From assembly GCA_002327405.1 (NCBI GenBank), contig DCVO01000178.1, positions 1 through 12,381 of the forward strand: a DNA stretch of 12,381 bases, read 5' to 3'. Source of the DNA: Thiobacillus sp. UBA2186 (lineage in GTDB: Bacteria; Pseudomonadota; Gammaproteobacteria; Burkholderiales; Thiobacillaceae). The position numbers and the translations under genes are program-made. The notes beneath the pieces are model-generated. The model ran no database searches, was not told the origin of the DNA, and saw only the letters and a list, made by a program, of their open reading frames with translations. This document shows, piece after piece, positions 1-6,811 of this stretch (positions are counted from its first letter, which is position 1; each line of letters starts with the position of its first letter).

Positions 1-1877
1 TACACCGTGACCGAGCCGCCGTTGGGCACGTTCACGGCGGTGTTGGCGCCGACCTGGAACTGGGTGATCGAGCCAAAACCGTCTGCGCCCCAGTTGCCGT
101 TGTTGCTGACATTGCCGGTGACCTGGGCGGTGTAGTCCGGGGTCGGGTCGCCGGCGACGCCTGCGGCCTCGTCGATGCCGCCGGACATTTCCTCGTCCTC
201 GACGACGGCGTTGGCTTCTGCCGTCATGGTGCCGGGGATATCGTCATCGAAGCTGATGTAGCTGCTGATGTCGATTGCTTGCGAATCTGTTGCCGTATCG
301 CCGTCATAGTCGGTGATCGTAGCGGTAGCAGTCAGGATGACATTGCCAGCGGTTAGGCCGATGTTGAAATTGTCGTTGGTCTCATCCACATCCTCGGGCA
401 GATGATCGATTTCGGCATATTGGGTCAAGGTAACTTCACCAGTATCGGCATTAACCCCGATGTCGAAGATCGTATTGTCAATATTGACATCGCCAATAAC
501 GGATGCTGTTGAGCCGACTACCTTGCCACCTATCAGGTACAGGTTGATGGGCAGATCATTGCTGCTCAGCCCCGAGTTGGGGTTAGTTACCGACAGGCTA
601 TAGCTCAGCGCCGATAATGTGCCGGCGCCGTCTGCACCATATTGGCTGGATAAGGAGAACAGGCCGCTAAAGAAACCACTGTCGCTGTCAGTGTCGGACG
701 GGTCGCCGTCGGTATCGGCATCTTGCGTTACCAGGTTCGGGACTTCCCCTTCATCCAAGCCAACATCAATAATGGGTAAATCATCATCCACGTCTATGGA
801 TAGCGTGCCAATCGCCGGATCGCCGTTGCCGTCCGTGGCGGTAAAACCAAGTACGACATCAAGGTTGTTTTCGGTGTTGTCGCCTGCCTGACCGTCCAGG
901 GTCGGATGGTCGAGTGCGCCATACAGAGTGAATACATATTCACCGGATGAGGGGTCAACGATCTCGGCCGAGAAAATGATCTTGTTGAATGAGCCTTCCT
1001 GGCCATCTTCGATGACGACATAGCCGACCACGGTGTGGCCATCATCTGAAATCCAATACTGCAGGGGCTCACCACCCGACATTAGGCCGGTGGGAGTCGT
1101 GTCAAACTTGATATCGCCAGGGCCGTCGAGGCCGAAGTCGATATTCAGAAGTCCGCCTACCGTGGTGGGTGAAGGGTCGTCCAGGTTGTCCTCTGGATCT
1201 TCGTCGTCGTTTGAGTTATTGCCGTCGGTCGCGCCAACCCCTGAGGGGTTGTAGATATAAGCGAATCCGACATCTGTTTCGAACTCTCCGACCCAATTTG
1301 CTTCTGTCTGCTCGAGAGGGTTGATGTCATCCTCGTCGATTGCATTGGAAGCATTGCCTGCATTGGGGAAGAAATTTACCGGCTCTTCCTCCTGCGGAAT
1401 CACATCCCCCTCCGGCGCGCGGATTTCTCCAACGGTATTGAGGGGATATTCGTAGCCGACGGGACTGACCGGTTCGACGATGCGCAACAGGCGAACGAAG
1501 TCGTTGCCGCTGTTTTCACCCGGACCGCCGGCGGCCGGGGCTTCCAGTCCTTCGAGGATGTCGCCGCCTTCTTCCAGGGCGGTGACGACCTTGCCGACCT
1601 CGCCTGCGGCGGTGATGGCGGCCTCGCCGGCGTCGGGGCTGGTGGCGATCATGGCTTCAGGTCCCATCAGGTAGGACTCGGAAGCGAGGATGGTGGCGTT
1701 GTGCCCGTCGGCAAAGGCCAGTTCGATTTCGCCGCCAGCGAGGGTAAAGACGGTTTCGCCTTCCAGGATGGTGTCGCCGGCCGCCAGGCGGCGCACGGCG
1801 CCGTCGGCATTGCGGGCGAAGGCCATGCCGCTCACGGAAATGACGGTTGCAACGACTTGGGGAGTAGCTGTGCTCAT
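1..1877 (-). CDS. Partial LapA/BapA-like RTX-type adhesin with N-terminal retention module (C-terminus outside window)
   Basis: The minus-strand frame is open from the ATG at 1875-1877 to the window edge (about 625 residues). I spot-checked it near 1850, 1600, 1400, 1030, 790, 480, 190 and 10 and found one continuous frame. An AAGGTGG ribosome site lies 5 nt before the ATG. Residues 1-120 match the retention module of the upstream paralog almost position for position (start MSTATPQVVATVISVSG), with TAAG at residues 89-92, the kind of di-alanine site cut by LapG in LapA-type adhesins. A short acidic linker follows near residues 155-170. Then come extracellular beta-rich domains with VDGNGD/ATDGNGDPAI- and DVDDDLPI-type signatures, as in T1SS-143/DUF5801 repeats of giant type I-secreted adhesins. 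No RTX repeats are reached, so the protein is longer than what is seen. Inferred role: surface adhesin exported by the neighbouring type I system and held at the outer membrane. The exact adhesive specificity is unknown. Confidence 0.85.
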   Translation of the reverse strand, partial: MSTATPQVVATVISVSGMAFARNADGAVRRLAAGDTILEGETVFTLAGGEIELAFADGHNATILASESYLMGPEAMIATSPDAGEAAITAAGEVGKVVTALEEGGDILEGLEAPAAGGPGENSGNDFVRLLRIVEPVSPVGYEYPLNTVGEIRAPEGDVIPQEEEPVNFFPNAGNASNAIDEDDINPLEQTEANWVGEFETDVGFAYIYNPSGVGATDGNNSNDDEDPEDNLDDPSPTTVGGLLNIDFGLDGPGDIKFDTTPTGLMSGGEPLQYWISDDGHTVVGYVVIEDGQEGSFNKIIFSAEIVDPSSGEYVFTLYGALDHPTLDGQAGDNTENNLDVVLGFTATDGNGDPAIGTLSIDVDDDLPIIDVGLDEGEVPNLVTQDADTDGDPSDTDSDSGFFSGLFSLSSQYGADGAGTLSALSYSLSVTNPNSGLSSNDLPINLYLIGGKVVGSTASVIGDVNIDNTIFDIGVNADTGEVTLTQYAEIDHLPEDVDETNDNFNIGLTAGNVILTATATITDYDGDTATDSQAIDISSYISFDDDIPGTMTAEANAVVEDEEMSGGIDEAAGVAGDPTPDYTAQVTGNVSNNGNWGADGFGSITQFQVGANTAVNVPNGGSVTV

Positions 1878-1943
1878 GGTTTCCACCTTGCTGGTCAAAA
1901 ATTAACGCCTCAAACGAGGGCTTGAGGAATTCTCTGACCGTAG

Positions 1944-1990
1944 ATTAGAGACTTGGCGGAAAACCACTATTGAACCAAAGGGCAGGTTGG
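1944..1990 (-). promoter_or_regulatory. Conserved upstream block of the second adhesin gene (probable promoter/leader)
   Basis: On the minus strand this stretch shares a TTCAAT core, a TTTCCGC-like run and a TCTCT-AT run with the region before the first adhesin gene, almost without gaps. The TTCAAT core (plus-strand 1969-1974) lies 91 nt from the start codon; its counterpart at 4634-4639 lies 89 nt from its start codon. A TCTAAT hexamer (1944-1949) could be a -10 element, but no good -35 is seen at 17 nt. Conservation at equal distance outside coding sequence suggests a duplicated promoter or regulator site. The promoter role is inferred. Confidence 0.45.
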
Positions 1991-2052
1991 CGAAATTTGC
2001 CCGCTGCCTCGATCGCCTGTTGATGATGCAAGATCGGCTAATACCTTGTTTT

Positions 2053-2089
2053 AAAACGAGTAGTGCCCGACGGGGTGTCGGGCACTACT
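2053..2089 (-). terminator. Intrinsic terminator of the first (complete) adhesin gene
   Basis: A perfect 13-bp inverted repeat (AGTAGTGCCCGAC, 2059-2071, against 2077-2089) with a 5-nt loop begins 13 nt past the stop codon of the adhesin at 2103. In the minus direction the hairpin is followed by CG and a short TTTT run (2053-2056). The stem is very strong; the U tract is short. It separates the two adhesin genes, consistent with the second having its own promoter. Confidence 0.85.
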
Positions 2090-2102
2090 TGGCAAGACCG
2101 AC

Positions 2103-4544
2103 TCAATCCGTAATCAGTTTGCCGTTGTCGAGCAGGTCCTGGATGATCTGCACATCCGTGAGCGTGCCGCCCAGGGTCAGGTCTATGCCCTCGAGCACGA
2201 TGGTCTGCACCACCGGGCCTTCGTAGGTGCTGCTGACGGCGATTTCGGTGTGGCCATCCCCATTCAGGCTGAAGCTGAGGTGGCCGTCCAGGATGGGGGC
2301 GGTATTCGATTCGGCCTGCAGCATGTCGCTGAGGTCGAGAGTGTCGGTGCCGTTGCCCCAGTCGGTGATGACATCCACGGCCGGCTCGACTTCCGTGCCT
2401 TCATCGCCGGCCAGCCAGGCGAAGGTGTCATCGCCGGTGCCGCCGGTGAGGCTGTCATCGCCGCCGCTGCCCGTGAGGGTATCGTCGCCGGTGCCGCCAT
2501 ACAGGTTTTCGCCCTCGCTGCCGCTGACCAGCACGTCGTTGTACTCGGAGCCGTACAGCGAGTCGTCGCCGCTGAACCAGACATCGAAGGATGTGGACAC
2601 CGTGTCGCCGTCGGCGTCGGTCGCCAGCACCGGCAGGGTGATGGCATTGTCGTAGCCTTCCTGCTCGGAATAGCTGGCGACGCTGGCGATGCGGTAGTCG
2701 CCGTCATCGCTGGCTGTGAATACCAGCTTGTTGAAGCCGCCGATGCCCTCGATGGTCAGGGTTTCATCGGAAGCCGCGCTGGAACCCGTGCCGATGCCGT
2801 CCACGCTGCCGGAATCCACGAGCGTCTCATTGCCTAATTCATCGACATAGTAGGCGCTCCAGTAGGCAGTTTCGCCTTCGCTCAACTGGTCGAGGGTGAT
2901 GACGGCCTTGTCGATCGCATCGAGGTTCAATTCGGTTTGCGGATCGGTAATGCCAACCGGGCTTTGCGGCGTGGCGAACCACATGGTCAGTGCCTCGCTC
3001 GAGGGGTTGACGTCCTGCTTTTCACCCGGGTTGTCGATGGTGTCTCCTTGGCCCACGCCCATGCCCTGTACGGAACTGTTGACCGTGTCGAGTTTGCCTG
3101 CCGAATCCACGCCGCGCACATAAATCATGTGGCTGGCGGTATCCGCAACACCGTCGTTGTCGGCATCGTTGTCATTAGCCCCCTCGTTGTCGGCCTTGAC
3201 GTCGAACAGCGCGAGGTCGTAGGTATTGCCGCCGCGGACGCCGCTGCTCAGGTCGATCTGGAAGGTCCCGGGAGCGCCGTCGAGTACGCCGACAAGGTGC
3301 ACGGTGTAGGTGCCGTCGGGGTTCACTTTCACGGTGAATACCGGCGCGTCCTCGCTGTCCTGGGCGACCCAGCAGCCGTTCGCCGAATCGTAATGCCAGC
3401 TCAGCGGATCGCCGTCTGAAGTCAGCGGCTCGCCGCTCTTGTCCATGACCTGGGCGTCTTCCGCGAGGTTGAGCGCGTAGCTCAGGGGCTTGTCGGCGCC
3501 GCTCAGGACATTGAGGTCGCCGACCAGGATGTTGCCGATCTCATTGCTGAGCACGCCGGTATCGGCGGTGCCGGCAAGCGGGGTGTCGTCGTCGATGGTC
3601 AGGGTGAAGCCGGCGTTTTCACTGTCGCCGTTGCCGTCCACCACGGTGTAGGTCAGCACGACCGTGGCATCGTTTTCGTCGCTGCCGGCCTCGTGCATGA
3701 CGGGCTTGAGCAGTTCGACGCTGTATTCGCCGGTGGCCGGATCGACCGTGATGGTGAAGATGTCGCCGCGGCTCGAACTGGCGGTCAGGACATTGTTTGC
3801 ATCGTCCCACGAGTAGGTGACGGTTTCGCTGCCCAGCATGCCGGATGCGCCGTGCATGGCGGCAAAATTGATGTCGCCTGCGCCATCCGGCCCGAAACTG
3901 AACGGCAGAATGGCGGTTTCACTGGTAGCTTCGCCTGCGACGTCGCCGGTGCCGCCGGCAATCCCGCTGTGCAGGCCTTCGTCATCCAGCGTGACCGCTA
4001 CGGGCCTTGCGCTGGGCAAGCCGTTTTCAGGCTCTTCCGGCTCCTCGGGTTCCGCTTCGGGGATCGCATCGCCTTCAGGCGCGCGGATCTGTTCGCTGGG
4101 ATTGACCCCGAATTCGTAGCCGACCGGGGTGACGGGCTCGACAATGCGCAACAGGCGCACGAAGGTGTTGCCGCTGTTCTCGGCCTGGCCGCCTGCAGCC
4201 GGCGCTTCCAGCCCTTCCAGGATGTCGCCGCCTTCTTCCATGGCCTGCACTACGCGGCCGACTTCGGCTGCGGCGGTTATCGCCGCTTCGTAGGCATCCG
4301 GACTGGTGGCGACCATGGTTTCCGGCCCGATCATGTAGGACTCGGAACCGAGGGCGGCGGCGATGCGGCCGTCCTGGAATGCCAGTTCGATCTGGCCGTT
4401 GGCCAAAGTGAAGACGATTTCGCCTTCCAGGATGACATCACCAGCGGCCAGCCGGCGCACCGCGCCATCGGCACTGCGGGCGAACGCCTCACCGCTTACG
4501 GAAATGATGTTGGCAACGGCCCTGAGGGTGGTATTTGTGCTCAT
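2103..4544 (-). CDS. RTX adhesin with LapA-type retention module and type I C-terminal secretion signal
   Basis: 813 residues, complete. I start at the ATG 4542-4544 because it matches the start of the paralog (MST...) and has an AAGGAAGG ribosome site 8 nt upstream; the longer frame to 4577 would need a TTG start. Residues 1-120 are the retention module, which in LapA/BapA-type proteins plugs the outer-membrane channel; here the di-alanine region reads TAAA (90-93). An acidic Glu/Pro linker lies at about 158-174. Residues 175-325 form a T1SS-143/DUF5801-type domain ending LTIDDDTP. Residues 450-470 carry an Asp/Asn-rich DADNDGVAD-type calcium-like loop. About five RTX nonapeptides (GGTGDDTLTG type) occupy 665-709. 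Residues 710-813 resemble the VCA0849-type type I secretion C-terminal domain. It is small for this family. Inferred role: calcium-folded surface adhesin exported by the ABC/HlyD pair just upstream in the reading order. The central adhesive region has no recognised ligand. Confidence 0.9.
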   Translation of the reverse strand: MSTNTTLRAVANIISVSGEAFARSADGAVRRLAAGDVILEGEIVFTLANGQIELAFQDGRIAAALGSESYMIGPETMVATSPDAYEAAITAAAEVGRVVQAMEEGGDILEGLEAPAAGGQAENSGNTFVRLLRIVEPVTPVGYEFGVNPSEQIRAPEGDAIPEAEPEEPEEPENGLPSARPVAVTLDDEGLHSGIAGGTGDVAGEATSETAILPFSFGPDGAGDINFAAMHGASGMLGSETVTYSWDDANNVLTASSSRGDIFTITVDPATGEYSVELLKPVMHEAGSDENDATVVLTYTVVDGNGDSENAGFTLTIDDDTPLAGTADTGVLSNEIGNILVGDLNVLSGADKPLSYALNLAEDAQVMDKSGEPLTSDGDPLSWHYDSANGCWVAQDSEDAPVFTVKVNPDGTYTVHLVGVLDGAPGTFQIDLSSGVRGGNTYDLALFDVKADNEGANDNDADNDGVADTASHMIYVRGVDSAGKLDTVNSSVQGMGVGQGDTIDNPGEKQDVNPSSEALTMWFATPQSPVGITDPQTELNLDAIDKAVITLDQLSEGETAYWSAYYVDELGNETLVDSGSVDGIGTGSSAASDETLTIEGIGGFNKLVFTASDDGDYRIASVASYSEQEGYDNAITLPVLATDADGDTVSTSFDVWFSGDDSLYGSEYNDVLVSGSEGENLYGGTGDDTLTGSGGDDSLTGGTGDDTFAWLAGDEGTEVEPAVDVITDWGNGTDTLDLSDMLQAESNTAPILDGHLSFSLNGDGHTEIAVSSTYEGPVVQTIVLEGIDLTLGGTLTDVQIIQDLLDNGKLITD

Positions 4545-4552
4545 GATGCTCG

Positions 4553-4560
4553 CCTTCCTT
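4553..4560 (-). promoter_or_regulatory. Ribosome binding site deciding the adhesin start
   Basis: AAGGAAGG on the minus strand lies 8 nt before the ATG at 4544. It supports the 813-residue form over the longer frame starting with TTG at 4577, whose nearest AGGAG is about 16 nt away. Confidence 0.75.
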
Positions 4561-4606
4561 TCTGTCGAATCCTTCAAATGGCCAAAGTCGAACTTCTCCT
4601 GATTTC

Positions 4607-4650
4607 AGAATAAGAGATATGCGGGAAATCGCCATTGAACAAAAGGACAG
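4607..4650 (-). promoter_or_regulatory. Conserved upstream block of the first adhesin gene (probable promoter/leader)
   Basis: Counterpart of the block at 1944-1990, with the same TTCAAT core (4634-4639), TTTCCCGC run and TCTCTTAT run. A TATTCT hexamer (4607-4612) is a possible -10. The 201-bp gap from the regulator gene to this adhesin, with this conserved block inside it, suggests that the adhesin has its own promoter rather than relying only on read-through from the secretion operon. Confidence 0.45.
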
Positions 4651-4655
4651 TCAGG

Positions 4656-4672
4656 TATTGATTAAATCAATA
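4656..4672. promoter_or_regulatory. 17-bp AT-rich perfect palindrome, candidate operator
   Basis: TATTGATT-A-AATCAATA is a perfect 8-bp inverted repeat around one central base. It lies directly upstream of the conserved promoter block of the RTX adhesin and 73 bp past the stop of the LuxR-type regulator gene. It stands out as AT-rich in a GC-rich region and has the look of a dimeric regulator site. It resembles an FNR-type TTGAT-ATCAA site but with 3 rather than 4 spacer bases. No equal site was found before the second adhesin gene. The binding protein is unknown. Confidence 0.45.
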
Positions 4673-4745
4673 CATCAGTGGCAGCCGGCACAAGCCAGCA
4701 GGCCCAGCCCGAAACAGCTTGTCTGGCGCCTTGCCGTATGGCCTC

Positions 4746-5390
4746 TTAGTGGAGCGTTTGGGGAGGGGCGGAAGAGGCCTGAGGGGTGCCGTTGATCAGC
4801 AGGGAAAGCTGAAGCCGGTCGCGCACGCCCAGCCGTTCGAAGGCGGCAGTGAGATGCGCCTTGACGGTGCGCTCGCTGATTTCCAGGCGGCGCGCGATTT
4901 CCTTGTTCGAGGCGCCACCCGCAACGGCCAGGGCGACTTCCTTTTCGCGCGCGCTGAGCTTGTCCAGGTGGCTGCTGTTGACTTGGGTGGAGCGCGTTGC
5001 CATGCCCGCAATCAGCCGTTGCAGCAAATTGGGGCCGACCCAGAGGCCGCCGTTCTCGACCACCGAGGCGATCTGGCGCAACACTTCCGGGACAGCCAGG
5101 GCATTGGTGTAGCCCACCGCACCGGCCTCAAGCACGGCCAGCCCTTCTTCATCGCTGGGCACGTTGGAGAGGACCACAATGCAGCAGCCGGGAGCGAGCC
5201 CCGCGACCTCCTGCACCAGCAGGGCGGGGTCCGGCTTGTCGCCGGCGACATGCAGCCAGATGACGGCCTCGCCGGGCCTGGCCAGTTGCGAACCCGATGC
5301 GGGATAGGGCAGCAGACTCGCGCCGGGGAAAGCGGCATTCCAGGTCGGCAGGGTTTCGGAGCGGCGGGTCAGGAAAATGTGCTGCTTCAT
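4746..5390 (-). CDS. LuxR/NarL-type transcriptional regulator with degenerate receiver domain
   Basis: 214 residues. The C-terminal LuxR helix-turn-helix spans about 143-200 (LSAREKEVALAVAGGASNKEIARRL, then ISERTVKAHLTAAFERLGV), typical of NarL/FixJ-type response regulators. The N-terminal half has the length and later pattern of a receiver domain (VVLSN at 72-76, then LEAGAVGYTNA). It lacks the acidic pair after strand 1 (HIFLTRRSE), has WLHVAG where the phospho-accepting Asp region should be (His47 about in that place), and lacks the usual Lys after GAxGY. It is therefore probably not phosphorylated in the usual way. The start ATG is 11 bp past the stop of the fusion-protein gene, with a weak AGAAG ribosome site, so it is probably cotranscribed with the secretion genes. 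It lies just before the adhesin promoter; regulation of adhesin expression is an inference. Confidence 0.85.
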   Translation of the reverse strand: MKQHIFLTRRSETLPTWNAAFPGASLLPYPASGSQLARPGEAVIWLHVAGDKPDPALLVQEVAGLAPGCCIVVLSNVPSDEEGLAVLEAGAVGYTNALAVPEVLRQIASVVENGGLWVGPNLLQRLIAGMATRSTQVNSSHLDKLSAREKEVALAVAGGASNKEIARRLEISERTVKAHLTAAFERLGVRDRLQLSLLINGTPQASSAPPQTLH

Positions 5391-5401
5391 CTTCTGCGTT
5401 T

Positions 5402-6811
5402 CTACCGTTCGGTCAGCGCATGGGCATGCGCCCTGAGTATAGGTTTCAGCAGATACGAAAGTACGGTCTTTTTGCCTGTCATGATGTCCACTTCCGCAAC
5501 CATGCCGGGAATGATCGGCAGGTTCTCGCCCAGGCTCGACTTCAATGTGCGGACGCGGACCAGATAAAAGGAGTTGCCTTCGTCGTCGGTGACGGTGTCC
5601 GCGCCGATGTGGTCGACCACGGCATCCAGGCTGCCGTAGATGGCGAAGTCATAGGCGGTGAAGCGCACCACGGCCTTCTGGCCGGGGTGGAGGAAGGCGA
5701 TATCGCGCGGCTGGATGCGCACTTCCAGCAGCAGCACGTCCTCGAGCGGCACGATCTCGGCGATTTCGGTGCCGGGCTGCACCACCGCGCCCACGGTGGT
5801 GACCAGCAGGCGCTTGACGATGCCCTTGACCGGCGACTTGACGGCGGCGTGCTTGACCCGGTCGGACAGCGCCGAACTGCCCGCCGACAGGCTGTTCAGC
5901 TTGCCCATGACGTCGGCCAGTTCCACGCGCGCCTCGTTGCGGAAGCTGATCTCCACTTCCTGGATCTTGCGCGAGGCCTCGGCGATGGCGGATTGCACGC
6001 GGATGATCTGCGCAGCGGCCTGGTCGCGCTCGCCGCGGTAGCGGGACACGTCGCGCTCCAGGCGCAGCAACTCGACTTCGGACACTGCGCCCGCGCCGAC
6101 CAGCGGCTTGGTGACGGCCAGCTCCCTGGCGGTGAGGTCGTAGCCCTGCGCCGCCTGGTCGCGCCGCACCTTGATTTCGTTGAGTTCCTGGCTGCGCTGC
6201 GCATACTGCTGGCGCGCGATGCTCAACTGGGTTTCGAGTTCCAGGCGGCGCGAATTGTAAAGATTGAGTTCCTGGGCGGCCAGCGCCGGGGATTCCCGCT
6301 CGACCTCGGGCGGCACCACGAAATTGCGGCCTTCGGCCAGGGCGCGCAGGCGCGCGGCCTTGGCCAGCAGCGCCAGGTACTGGGCGCGGTTTTCAGCCAG
6401 TGAGGAAACGAAGCGGGTTTCGTCGATGCGAAACAGCAATTGGCCCGGTTCCACCACCTGGCCTTCGTGCACCATGATTTCGGACACCACGCCGCCGTCC
6501 ACCGACTGGATTATCTGCACCTGTTTGGACGGCGTGACCTTGGCGCCTCCGCGCGTCACCTCGTCGATTTCGGCAAAAGTCGCCCACAACAACAGGATGA
6601 GCAGCGTGACGCCTATCCAGCGCAGCACGGCACGGGCCCGGAGCGGCTCCTGCCTGACCTGTGCCCACTCCGCGTCGGCGGCCCAGTCCAGGTCCTCGTC
6701 GGTTTTTTCCGGAATCCAGCGCGCAAACAGGCGATCGATGAAGGCGCGGCCGATGCGATTTTCGTTCGCGGCGCTGAGCCCGTCCATGATTTTTTCCGCG
6801 CGCGTTTTCAT
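5402..6811 (-). CDS. HlyD/LapC-type membrane fusion protein of type I secretion system
   Basis: 469 residues, the usual length for HlyD-family type I periplasmic adaptors. A short cytoplasmic N-terminus (1-61) is followed by one membrane segment at about 62-80 (VLRWIGVTLLILLLWATF), a lipoyl-like half motif at 99-130 (QIIQSVDGGVVSEIMVHEGQ), a long alpha-helical hairpin/coiled coil at about 135-300, the second lipoyl half and beta-barrel, and the HlyD-type C-terminal signature from about 434 (IPGMVAEVDIMTGKKTVLSY). It bridges the inner-membrane ABC exporter to an outer-membrane TolC-like channel, which is not in this window. Its ATG overlaps the stop of the exporter gene (ATGA, 6808-6811), indicating translational coupling. 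The regulator gene follows after 11 bp. Identification of the family is firm; the LapC-type assignment rests on its neighbours. Confidence 0.93.
   Translation of the reverse strand: MKTRAEKIMDGLSAANENRIGRAFIDRLFARWIPEKTDEDLDWAADAEWAQVRQEPLRARAVLRWIGVTLLILLLWATFAEIDEVTRGGAKVTPSKQVQIIQSVDGGVVSEIMVHEGQVVEPGQLLFRIDETRFVSSLAENRAQYLALLAKAARLRALAEGRNFVVPPEVERESPALAAQELNLYNSRRLELETQLSIARQQYAQRSQELNEIKVRRDQAAQGYDLTARELAVTKPLVGAGAVSEVELLRLERDVSRYRGERDQAAAQIIRVQSAIAEASRKIQEVEISFRNEARVELADVMGKLNSLSAGSSALSDRVKHAAVKSPVKGIVKRLLVTTVGAVVQPGTEIAEIVPLEDVLLLEVRIQPRDIAFLHPGQKAVVRFTAYDFAIYGSLDAVVDHIGADTVTDDEGNSFYLVRVRTLKSSLGENLPIIPGMVAEVDIMTGKKTVLSYLLKPILRAHAHALTER

Noticed and set aside
1987..2226. 79-residue plus-strand frame across the adhesin intergenic region
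   Set aside because: It runs through the perfect terminator hairpin and the reverse strand of the adhesin 3' end; no ribosome site and no recognisable protein.
4545..4577. Longer N-terminus of the complete adhesin starting at 4577
   Set aside because: It needs a TTG start with no well-placed ribosome site, and the paralog begins at the MST position; the ATG at 4544 has a strong AAGGAAGG.
4656..4672. Canonical FNR/ANR box
   Set aside because: The half sites TTGAT and ATCAA are present, but the spacer is 3 nt instead of 4, so I list it only as an unassigned palindrome.
4685..4725. Terminator after the LuxR-type gene
   Set aside because: ACAAGC/GCTTGT arms exist but with a long loop, mismatched outer stem and no T run; too weak to call.
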